Origin: Chlorophyllum brunneum
Lineage: Eukaryota > Basidiomycota > Agaricomycetes > Agaricales > Agaricaceae
Reading direction: 5' to 3'
NCBI GenBank assembly: GCA_963576785.1
Contig: OY756141.1
Coordinates: forward strand, 3,286,001 to 3,350,000
DNA: 64,000 bases
A program made the translations under genes and the position numbers. Below, piece after piece: positions 1 to 9,304 of this stretch (position 1 is its first letter; each line of letters opens with the position of its first letter). Below the pieces are notes generated by a model. The model was not told where the DNA came from. It did no database searches and worked only from the letters and a program-made list of their open reading frames with translations.

Positions 1-1
1 C

Positions 2-2113
2 GCCGCCTTCTTCGGGGACTACCTCGAAGGGAGACGCACCTCCTACCGATGGAACAACGAGACTTCCCCGGAATTCGACGCTGCGGTGGGAGTGGGGCAG
101 GGCTCTGCTCTTAGCCCCATCCTCTCCGCACTCTACTTGGCACCCCTCCTCCATGTCTTCGAGGCGCGAATGGAAGAGCACCGCCACCACTGGGATTTCG
201 ACGTCCTCTCATTCGTCGATGACGGCACACTTGTCGCCCAGTCCCCCTCCCTCGAACGCAACATTGAGATACTCCAGCACATGTACCGCGAAATGGAGCG
301 GCTCATGGGCCAGTTTGGTCTCGCCATCGAACACAGCAAGTCCGAAGTCTTCCACTTCACCCGCGCTAGGCAGGACACAAACCCCACAATTGACCTTGGC
401 TCCCCCCCATTCACGGGTCACACCCCACTCAAACCGAAGGCGCACTGGCGATACCTCGGCTTCTACTTTGACCGGACGCTCACGTTCAAGGAGCATGTAC
501 GGTACTACTCCGCCAAGGCCATCTCGACAGTCAAGGCATTGAAAATGCTGGGGAACTCGGCTAGGGGGCTATCCCCGAGCAACAAGAGGCTCCTTTATCG
601 CTCGTGCGTCGTACCCATTGCAACCTATGGGTACCGGCTCTGGTTCCACGACAAGTCCCGGACGAAGGGGACCTGCGACATTCTCAACAAAATGCAGCGT
701 TGCGCTGCTCTCTGGATTACCGGTGCCTTCCGGACGTCCCCCTCTGGCGGCGTTGAGTCCCTTGCGGGGCTCATGCCTATCAAACTCCACCTCCGAAAGC
801 TCGCCGAACGACAAATGTCGAGGCTACACACTTTGGACGACGAACATGCCCTGGCAAGACTGGTCAGGGAATACCACTCTTCTCCCCACCGACTTCATAT
901 CAAGAATTTCACTGAGATTCAGAAGAAGAAAACGCTTGGAGCAGTGATGGACGCTTCCCGCCCCACCCCTGAGACTCGTTATATAGAATCTTTTAACTCT
1001 GTTTCAAAGACTCTCTGGCCCGGACGTAGGTTACTTGACCGGTTTCCCACTAATGTATCATTCATAGGTTTCAACCGAGACGAACCCCACCTCTCGAAGA
1101 CCCTCTGGGATGACGTGACGACGAACGCGGCGATGGACCCCAAGTCCATCACCATTGGCACGGACGGATCGGTCCACCCCAACCCCAACCCGCTCGCCAG
1201 CCAGTACACGGCGGCGGCCACCATTCGACATCTGGACGGAGGAACGTCTGTCATGAAAAGGCTCGGAGGCACCACCTCCACCGACACAGAGTTGGTTGCG
1301 CAGTACCTGGCTATCACCAAGGTCCTCGCTTCCGCCGACTTCGACCAGGTTGAGCACGTCCATGTGTTCACCGACTCCCTCATAGCCTCCCGGCTACTGC
1401 TCGACTGCTCGCCACACTCTTGCCAGCGGCAGTCCATCCTCACCTCGAAGGCACTCCTGGCCTGGTTCAATGGATCTGACCAGCGCCGCCTCTCGTTTTA
1501 CCACACTCCATCCAAATGCAAGTACGGGTTACAAAAGGCCACTCACGACTGGATCCAAACAGTCGCCTGGCCCAACCGAGGTCGTGGTCACCGGGTCCCC
1601 AACTCGATCGACTACCTCCGGAAAAAGTCCGCCGAGCGCACCATTCACACATGGCAGGCCATGTTCGGGTTCAAGTCCTACAGCGGGAATTCCTTCCTCC
1701 ACCTTCCGGTCCGAGCGAATGGAGCCCCCGCCCTACCGTCGCACATCAAGTCCGGTCCCTGGATACGAGAATGCGGACACCAGCCACAGCTCTTCGCGAG
1801 GGCTTGTCACGCCATACTCTGCCATGCCCCGATTGGGGAGTACCGCCTACGGTTCTTCCCCAATGAGGACTTGGCATGCCACCACTGCGACAACCAGATG
1901 GTTCAAACCAGGTCGCACATCCTATATCGGTGTCAGAGTTTCAACCACCACCTCGGCGTCGATACTGTCAAGATGTTCACCAACTTCTTGCGCCGCAACC
2001 CCTCCGCGTTCGCCTTCCCCCCCAAGGTTGAGCGCCCTCATATCCGTGCCGGTTCAATCCCCCCGCCACGTCGTCATCAAGTCCGTCAGAGGTTTGGGTC
2101 GGCTCCGGTTTGA
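2..2113 (+). CDS. L1 ORF2, C-terminal 703 residues: reverse transcriptase, RNase H and zinc motif (5' partial)
   Basis: The frame is open from the window edge to a TGA at 2111-2113. It starts inside the reverse transcriptase. GQGSALSPILSALY is the fingers/palm motif at about residues 30-45 of the fragment, and FVDDG (about 71-75) is the catalytic aspartate pair. An RNase H domain follows with its acidic residues in TDGS (about 385), TDTELVAQY (about 420) and FTDS (about 456). Near residue 627 there is a CHHC-x-H-x-C zinc motif that LINE ORF2 proteins often carry at their C-terminus. The protein copies the element RNA at a nicked genomic target. The AP endonuclease that should precede it lies outside the window. 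All catalytic residues I can see are intact, so this copy could still be functional if its upstream part is. Confidence 0.92.
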   Translation, partial: AAFFGDYLEGRRTSYRWNNETSPEFDAAVGVGQGSALSPILSALYLAPLLHVFEARMEEHRHHWDFDVLSFVDDGTLVAQSPSLERNIEILQHMYREMERLMGQFGLAIEHSKSEVFHFTRARQDTNPTIDLGSPPFTGHTPLKPKAHWRYLGFYFDRTLTFKEHVRYYSAKAISTVKALKMLGNSARGLSPSNKRLLYRSCVVPIATYGYRLWFHDKSRTKGTCDILNKMQRCAALWITGAFRTSPSGGVESLAGLMPIKLHLRKLAERQMSRLHTLDDEHALARLVREYHSSPHRLHIKNFTEIQKKKTLGAVMDASRPTPETRYIESFNSVSKTLWPGRRLLDRFPTNVSFIGFNRDEPHLSKTLWDDVTTNAAMDPKSITIGTDGSVHPNPNPLASQYTAAATIRHLDGGTSVMKRLGGTTSTDTELVAQYLAITKVLASADFDQVEHVHVFTDSLIASRLLLDCSPHSCQRQSILTSKALLAWFNGSDQRRLSFYHTPSKCKYGLQKATHDWIQTVAWPNRGRGHRVPNSIDYLRKKSAERTIHTWQAMFGFKSYSGNSFLHLPVRANGAPALPSHIKSGPWIRECGHQPQLFARACHAILCHAPIGEYRLRFFPNEDLACHHCDNQMVQTRSHILYRCQSFNHHLGVDTVKMFTNFLRRNPSAFAFPPKVERPHIRAGSIPPPRRHQVRQRFGSAPV

Positions 2114-2505
2114 TTCCTTTCTCTCTTTCCTTTTTCCTCTCGCTCTCACGGTTATGGACTTCACTCCATTTCTCTATCTCCCCTCCCTCGCTAGCATACC
2201 TTTTATCTAGTCTTCTTTCCACCTCCATCATTCCCGTGGTGCGGGGCCGACAGCCTCCCCACACGCTAGTACCGTTCGCTGTTCCCCCTTGTGATTGCGA
2301 GTAGATAGTTCTCTTTTCTGTCTCTCTTCTTTCTCTCACTTTCTCTCGGACCAGCGTTGGTACCAAACATCGCTCTAGTGTACGCGCTAGATGGCGTCGA
2401 GTCTCGCGGGGTTAGTTTACTTTCCCCTCTCTGAACACTTTGTACGAGTATGCATTTGTATGTATGTACGCGCGGACTGCGATCGAGCACCGCTATATAA
2501 ATTGA

Positions 2506-2539
<34 letters not shown>
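2114..2539 (+). repeat. L1 3' UTR and poly-A tail
   Basis: The 3' UTR is pyrimidine-rich and ends at a run of 28 A (2512-2539). It contains the motif CTAGTGTACGCGCTAG (2373-2388), able to form a small hairpin. Diverged versions of this motif recur near the 3' ends of L3, L4 and L5, so it may be part of the 3' signal read by the element's reverse transcriptase. That last point is inference. Confidence 0.8.
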
Positions 2540-2540
<1 letters not shown>

Positions 2541-2542
<2 letters not shown>

Positions 2543-3231
2543 CAAACTTTCAGCCATTCAAGATAAGAAAACACTGATATTTGATGACTTTACAAAGGAG
2601 ATAGTAGCAACATTCTCCTTGGGAAATAGAAAGACTATTGCAGAAGGAGAAATTGAGATGTTCAAACAGGAAAAGAGGAATATTACCAACTTCCTAAATG
2701 AATTCAAAGTGTTAAAAACTCAAGCAATAACAGATGATGCACACACTATCTTTCTTCTCAAATGCCACACTAGAGCAAATATCATCCAAACTATAGTAGG
2801 CTACCTACTAGCATCTATACCAACTATCTATAACATGTGGAGAATAATAGTTCTCACCATTGGACAAGGTTAATGTCCAATGGTGACAAAACAACAGACA
2901 TCATATGAGGTAATGTAAAACAACAACAGAAGTTACTTATGGAGGTAGAGGACAACCAATAGAGATAGGAAAACAGAAGGCAAACACTGATCAGAATGGA
3001 AAACCAAGATATTACAACTGCAATTTCTATGGGCATATTGCCAAACACTGCTGAAAGAAAACCAAGGTTACTTACACCAAGATTATGTACTATAACTATG
3101 GCAAGTAAGGCCATATCTTGAAGAACTGTAGAGCACCAAGGAAAGCACACATCTGGGAAATGACAGAGGATGAAAAACCAGAAAAAGAGAAGATGCAAAT
3201 GAAGAAGGATTTTGCTGAAGGCTCTGAGTAG
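2541..3231 (+). pseudogene. G1 gag remnant
   Basis: The translation matches G3 gag from its middle to its end, with the shared pieces IAEGEIE and RNITNFLNEF. The zinc-knuckle region is present but damaged: the first knuckle has lost cysteines and a TAA interrupts the second near 3107. The start is missing because L1 is inserted in it. Stops and frame changes rule out a working protein. Confidence 0.82.
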
Positions 3232-3349
3232 GTACAAACCTGTGAGCTGATAAACATAGAGTTTCTGTTTTACTCCACAATAGACAACATGTGATTTCAC
3301 AAAAACAAAACTTGACATGAGAACTTCTTCTCAACTTCACTATTAGAAC

Positions 3350-6118
3350 AAAGAAAGGACCCAAGCAAATTACAATACTTGTTGACTCTGGGTGCACCCA
3401 TACATGGATAGCCCAAAGAGTGGTAGATAAAGAACAGATCCTGACTAAATCTCTTGAAATACTGATTAGGGTAATCAATGCCAACAGAACAGAAAACAAG
3501 AAAGAAGGAATCATAAATATGGCATAGCTAGTACTAAACAACAGAAATCATATGGAAAAAATCAAAGCAATGGTAACACAATTGGAAAGTGCAGATCTAT
3601 ACCTCAGACATAACTGGCTTGTCAAACACAACCCGAAAATTGATTGGACCAGCAATATACAAGATGCCCAGAAGATTACACCACATATCACAGCAACATA
3701 TAGTTCAATGAAAGAATATGCATGGTCAAGAAACACATTAAGGAAAAGAAAACTGATCAGACCAACCCAGAAGATCTACCAACATACTTTCAACAATACA
3801 CACACTAATAAAACAACTAAATATAGAACAAGATAAAACTAATGATAGTGAAATAGATAAGTGCTTACTTATCCTTAGAGATCTCAGATGACAAAGATAC
3901 AGATTTATCAGAGCAGTTGCAGTCACAAAACATGCAGGATAAGGTAGTGGATGTTGAATAATGATGATGGTAGGAATGGAAAAATTACATTTATTGGATG
4001 ATTGGAATAAGAAGATAAGAATAACATTGATGCAGTGGGTTTCTTAGTGAGGTAGGACTCTGGTGACTTGATAAAGGCTCAAGTAGATCATAGTAGTGGG
4101 TGGGGAGAGTCATTGCTATTGTTGCTAGGTACAGTAGGTTTATTATTAGGTGATAAGTCTTTTGGTCACATTTCTATACAATAAATTCTATTGGCCATTT
4201 ACTGGTGGATGAGTGCATTGAGCACAGGTCCATAGGTATACATATAGGAATAGATGTATTTCATTGTTTCTTTTGTAGTAGGCCAAGCTTTCCAACTATT
4301 GTTCCAGGTACCATAGAGGTTGTTCTCAATGGTACATAGATAAAGTCCATCAGTATCACATACATACAAGTATGGTGCATATTTCCAGGCAAGGCAAAGT
4401 AGAGAGTCAATGATGGTATTACTGGATTGTGGTGGTAGGATAAGTGGTATCACTTCAGAGAACTTATTATAGCCCCTAACATAGGTTCATGGTTTGGACA
4501 TAACAAGAACTGCAGCAATTCCTTGACAAAAATATTGCCTCAGGATGAATTTGACCATCACAATTTCCCCTATGCCATACCATACTTCTTTATACCCAAG
4601 AAGGATGGCTCAAAGCATCTGGTACAAGACTACAAGAAATTGAACAAACATACAATCAAGGACAAGACACCACTTCTGCTTATAAGTGAAGTTCTAGATT
4701 GATTAAAGGATGCCAAGGTTTTCAACAAGCTTAACATCATTTGGGGATACAACAACATCAGGATTAGAGAGAGAGATGAGTGGAAAGTAGTATTTGTGAC
4801 AAATAATGGGTTATTTGAGCTAATGGTCATGTTTTTCAGAATGAGCAATTTGCCAGCAATGTTCCAAAGAATAATGAATACATTCAGGGAGATGTTACAC
4901 AAAGGGGCAGTTGTCAATTATATGGATGACTTTGTAATTCCAGGGACAACACAAGAGAAACTTGAAGAGATAACAAAACAGTTCCTAGACATTACTGCTA
5001 AATACCAGTTATACTTCAAATGATCAAAATATCTCTTCAATGCAAAAGAAATACAATACTAAGATTTGTGGTTGGATATGACAATGTTAAAATGAAGGAG
5101 GAGAAAGTAAAAGCAACCAAATCCCTAAAAGATATTGAAGCTTTTCTAGGATTTGCAAACTTCTACTGACAATTTATACATGATGTCAGCAATATAGTGA
5201 CACCCCTACATAACTAAAGAAGAAGGATACACAATGGACATGAACAGAGCAACAACAATAGGCATTTGAAAAGATCAAGGAGAAAATTACAAGAAAACTG
5301 GTACTAGCAATGCTACAAGACAAGGAACAATACAGGGTAGAAGTAGATGCATCAGAATATGGGGTAGAAGTGGTACTATTACAGAAACAGAAGAACCAAT
5401 GGTATCTAATCACCTTCCACTCAAGAATGATGACACTAGCAGAGTACAACTACCAGATCTATGACAAAGAACTACTTGTGATCTGGGAAGCAATAAAAAC
5501 GTGGAGACAATACTTACTTAATGCCAAAAAACCATTCAAAATATGGACAGATCACAAAAATCTAGAATATTTCTGAAAACTGCAGTAACTCACAGAATGA
5601 TAAGCAAGATGGCAATTGGAACTACAAGAATACCACTATATACTGAAACACATACCCGGAAAAGCTAACACAAATGCCAATCTCCTATCAAGACTAGCAA
5701 AAATAGATACTACCTGAGACAATACCAATATTACCCTACTCCCTGACTATCTTTTTGATAATGCAATCACCAAGATCTGATAAATCTGGGATATTTCAGG
5801 AGAAGAGGACTTGAAACACTGACTATAAAAATAACCAAGGAGGGAGACACAATAGTTGAAGGAAAAGAAAAAACAACCTAAGGAGATATAGGAAACCAAT
5901 AGATTACCAATGTTTGAAGAAAGGATATACATACCACCCAACAACAAGTTACACCAGGAAATACTTCAACAACATCATGACAAAACAGATGTAGGACACC
6001 CAGGACAACACAGAATGATTAAACTTCTCAAACACACATACTAGTAGCCCCAAATATGCAACAACATCAAGCAATACATCAAGGGATGCAACATATGTCA
6101 AAGGAACAAGATACCATC
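3350..6118 (+). pseudogene. G1 pol remnant (protease, RT, RNase H, integrase zinc region)
   Basis: The protease motif is recognisable as DSGCTHT near 3390. The RT piece at 4796-5023 keeps YMDDFVIPG, so the catalytic aspartates survive in this otherwise dead copy. RNase H keeps VEVDASEYGVE (5337-5370). The integrase HHCC region is at 5930-6118. About 126 bp that G3 has between its protease and RT (36957-37083) are missing, replaced by the LTR fragment at 3809-4505. Side-by-side comparison with G3 is informative: G3 CGA-CGA at 37766-37771 reads TGA-CAA here (5167-5172), and G3 CGA codons at 38179, 38204 and 38320 are TGA here. Each is a CpG transition on one strand or the other. Confidence 0.85.
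3809..4505 (-). repeat. LTR fragment of the G2 family inside G1
   Basis: Read on the minus strand it starts with TGTTATGTCC at 4505 and aligns with the first ~700 bp of the G2 LTRs (19280 and 31681 onward). Its outer edge is exactly the LTR terminus seen in G2, but its inner end stops short of the full LTR and 126 bp of the host element are missing, so it is a truncated insertion or deletion product. A 84-codon open frame (4199-4453, minus) covers the peptide that is also encoded in the two G2 LTRs, and here it has no stop in the LLCLAWKY segment where both other copies have TGA. Confidence 0.8.
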
Positions 6119-6124
6119 CCTTCT

Positions 6125-6435
6125 TTTACTCTTACCACCATTATTGATTTGCCAAAACTCGATTATAGTAGTACAAAGTCTAGCTAGCATCAATATTATG
6201 TCTAATAAAGAGTATTTGGGTATATTCCTAAGAGATCCTATACCAGAGGGCAAGAGAGAGATATTTGGAGTAGTGAGCATTCCACATGTTCCCACCTCCT
6301 CTATTTTCACTGCTAGGCCTGTGCTCCCTTCTCCTGGCATTCTTTTCCCCATGTTGTTCAGAATCATTCTCACTCATACAGACTTTCAGTTGTACAGGTG
6401 CCACCTCCCTCTCCTCCATTCAGACTTTTAGTTGA
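6125..6435 (+). other. Presumed 5' UTR of L2
   Basis: This stretch lies between the end of homology of G1 to G3 (about 6120) and the first ATG of the L2 ORF1 frame (6436). It has no coding pattern I recognise. Assigning it to L2 is inference from position. Confidence 0.45.
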
Positions 6436-6526
6436 ATGGGTTCCAAGACCCCTGAGCAAGGGCCAGCCCCTTTACTCCCTGACATTGAGAAGATAGTATA
6501 TCAATCTTCCAAATGTTGCTGCTATA

Positions 6527-6540
6527 TGTGTTGTCAGTGT
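6527..6540. repeat. Target-site duplication of L3, left copy
   Basis: The 14-base sequence TGTGTTGTCAGTGT occurs here and, without mismatch, at 7903-7916 on the other side of L3. Such duplications come from target-primed reverse transcription. Confidence 0.92.
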
Positions 6541-7902
6541 TTTTTTTTTTTTTTTTTTTTTTTTTAATCAACAATTTATATAGCAGTGCTCGAACGCAGT
6601 CCGCGTGTACATACATACAAAGGCAGAACGTACAGAATGTTCGGAGAAGGGAAAGTAAACTACAAGTAAACTAACCCTACGAGACTCATTGACATCTAGC
6701 GCATACACTAGAGAGATGTTTGGTACCTACGATGTTCAGCGGAAAGAGGAAAGAAAGAAATTCGGAAAGAGAGAGAGTGAGAGAGAGAAATCAATAGAAG
6801 AGAAACTATCTACTCGCAATCACAAGGGGGAACATCAAACGGTACATAGTGTGTGGGCGGGTATTTACCCAGGCACCATGGGAGAGATGGAAGTTGAATG
6901 AAAACTATATAAAATAGTAGATGAGCGAGGAAAGGGGAGATAGAGAAATGAATTGGAAATCCATAACCAGGAGAGCAAAAGAAAAAAGAGAAAAAGAAAA
7001 GGATCCTATGCAGGTGCAGACCCAAACCTCCTTTGGACTTGATGACGATGTAATGGTGGGATAGAACCGGCACAGATACGAGGGCATTCAGGATCTGGGG
7101 GGAAACTGAATGTGGTGGGATTGCGACACAAGAAGTTGACAAAGGTTTTTATTGTGTCAACACCAAAGTGATGATCGAAGTTGTTGCATTGATACAGGAT
7201 GTGTGACCGCATTTGCACCATTTGACTGTTGCAGTGATGGCACGAAAGGTCCTCGTTAGGAAAGAATCGTAGTCGATATTCTCCAATCAGGGCGTGGCAT
7301 AGTATGGCGCAGCAAGCTCTTGCGAAGAGCTGGGGCTGGTATCTGCATTCTTGTATCCATGGACCAGACTTGATGTGCGACGGTAAGGTGGAGGCTCCAT
7401 TCGCTCATACCGGGAGGTGGAGGAAGGAGCTACCGCTGTAAGTTTTGAACCCGAACATGGCCTGCCATGTGTGAATGGCGCATTCGGCGGACTTCTTGCA
7501 AAGGTAGTCAATCGAGTTCGGTACTTGGTGGTTTCGACCCCGGTTAGGCCAGGTGACCATTTGGATCCAGTCATGCATGGCTTTTTGTATCCCGTACTTG
7601 CATTTTGACGGTGTGTGATAGAATGAAAGGCGGTGTCGGTCTGACTTGCTAAACCAAGCCAGGAGTGCCTTCGAGGTGAGGATGGACTGTTGTTGGCAGG
7701 AATGCGGTGTACAGTTGAGTAGGAGCCGGGAGGCCACGATGGAGTCGGTGAACACATGAATGTGCTCAACCTAGTCGTAGTCGGCAGTAGCGAGCACTTT
7801 GGTAATACCTAAGTACTGCGCTACCAGTTCTGTGTCTGTCAATGTGGTTCCTCTGAGCCTCTTCATAATAGAACTCCCGCTGTCAAGATGTCGAATGGTA
7901 GC
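6541..7902 (-). mobile_element. L3: 5'-truncated LINE inserted in L2
   Basis: On the minus strand it ends in poly-A (poly-T at 6541-6565 on the plus strand), preceded by a 3' UTR closely related to that of L1 and the last third of ORF2. It is truncated at its 5' end at 7902. Both sides carry the same 14-base target duplication, so the borders are exact. Its ORF2 piece has far fewer stops than L2, which agrees with its being the later insertion. Confidence 0.93.
7006..7902 (-). pseudogene. L3 ORF2 fragment (RNase H to C-terminus)
   Basis: The fragment starts inside RNase H (MKRLRGTTLTDTELVAQY), continues with FTDSIVASRLL and runs to the C-terminus at 7006. The usual CHHC zinc motif lies near 7230. 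A stop lies at 7770-7772 and frame changes occur around 7290-7405. It lacks RT and endonuclease and cannot act alone. Confidence 0.85.
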
Positions 7903-7916
7903 TGTGTTGTCAGTGT
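7903..7916. repeat. Target-site duplication of L3, right copy
   Basis: Exact copy of the 14 bases at 6527-6540. The L2 sequence resumes here. Confidence 0.92.
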
Positions 7917-8670
7917 TGACTATGAGGTTCTGAAGGTGCCATAACCTCCAACTCAAGTTCTTGAGACTTTGGCCTTGTTCGAGGAAGCTGGCTACCTTTG
8001 TGCAGACCTGATGGTAATCAATACTTCAATGGTGAAGCCTCTCCTTCAAAGGATTGGGCCAAACAAGTCAAAGAAAAGTTAGAAAAACAGAAGTCTAAGA
8101 CTGATAAGAGAGGTACACCAGAGGAATTTTACAATGACATGGTTGGCAAGATGTTGAAACTTGCTAACTGGGTTTAAGCTTGTGCCACATACAATATGAG
8201 TGGTAACAAGGGACTGGTCTTTGGGTTAGCCTTTACTTGTCTTATGGAAACTATGGTTAAATTAGGATAGTTAAATGTTTCCATTGATAACCTTGACAAT
8301 ATGCTCCAAGGCTGGCTTGGTGTCAACTTTGGCACTATGATTGTCCACACTGAGGACTGCACCCATTTATTGACCAAGGTTTCCAGTCCCCTTCCAAGTA
8401 GTTCCCATACAGTACCAACTCCCACCCCCAACTCTTTGGTACCAGCTCCTAACCTCAGGGCTGCCAAACCTAAACCCACCCCTGGTCTGGATGTCTGGAT
8501 GGACTCTGTTGAATATATCATTACTCTAGGCACCTCTGATGATTCAGATATTCAGATGGTCACCAAGTCAGAATTTAAGAAGGTCACTAAGCAGAAAAGG
8601 AACCACAAAACCAAACCAACCCTCACCAATGTCCAGACTAAGAAACCTGTGGCAAATACAAAGAAGAAGA

Positions 8671-9242
8671 TGTTGAGGAAATGACCGTAACGAGTTGTTT
8701 GCTGGGGGCAGCAGTAAACACAGTGGGAGAGAACATAGAGTCTACTCACCGAGATAATAAGCTTCTATCTGATACCTGTAGAAAGGTAATTCAGATAGAC
8801 AGATATTATTGATAAAGTGGTCAGTGTCAGAGGTGTAGAGACTAAAGTCGAGTAAATCAATGTTAGTGTTGTACTCAAAGAGATAGGCAATGATGAAGAA
8901 GTTGTTTGATTGAACAAGATACAGAACTAGGTCTGCTATATGGGGTTTATATACATATTGAAGCATAGGCAAGTTATACTACATAAAATACTAGGAATAC
9001 ATAGAATGTTCCTTATGACTCTCTTTAACTGCAGTGTAGTGCCTGCGGAGTACTGCAGAATGTAGTATCTAGTCATTGGTACTATGTAGAATAATCTATT
9101 AAGTACTTATGACTCTTAACATATGCAGAGCAACTCATTGGAAGTTACTACGGATTTGAAGTTACTGGAAAGTAAAGGATTAGTCTATTATTAGAATAAT
9201 GACTTCATAATCTATTCCTAGAATATGTCCGAAACTTCAACA
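8671..9242 (-). repeat. C1 3' LTR
   Basis: 572 bp with TG/CA ends. A 77-codon open frame on the sense strand of the element (8742-8972) has counterparts in all other LTRs of the family (see findings). Confidence 0.93.
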
Positions 9243-9304
9243 CTCCTCCTTGCTCTGTATTGATGTAGAATTTTTAATTACTCAAATGTTAAGCTAAGGC
9301 GAGG

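Larger units (their letters stand above)
1..2539 (+). mobile_element. L1: 3' part of a non-LTR retrotransposon (Tad/I-like LINE)
   Basis: The element enters from the left window edge and ends in a 28-base poly-A. It holds the C-terminal part of ORF2 (reverse transcriptase, RNase H, zinc motif), a ~400-bp 3' UTR and the tail. A LINE ORF2 with an RNase H domain is typical of the Tad and I groups, and Tad-like elements are common in fungi. It is inserted in the gag region of the decayed Gypsy element G1, whose sequence resumes directly after the tail. It keeps many CpG dinucleotides and one unbroken frame, whereas the related copies L2, L3, L4 and L5 have lost CpGs and gained stops, so L1 is the youngest LINE copy here. 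Confidence 0.93.
2540..6124 (+). mobile_element. G1: heavily decayed Ty3/Gypsy element, internal part only
   Basis: Sequence after the L1 tail aligns along its whole length with the better preserved element G3: gag at 2560-3231, protease near 3370, RT 4550-5030, RNase H 5290-5580, integrase zinc region 5930-6118. Homology to G3 stops at about 6118-6124, where the 5' end of L2 begins. No LTR of G1 is in the window. The left part lies beyond L1 and the right part should lie beyond L2 and everything nested in it. G1 has many in-frame stops, small indels and a G2-family LTR fragment in pol, so it is the oldest layer of the block. Confidence 0.88.
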
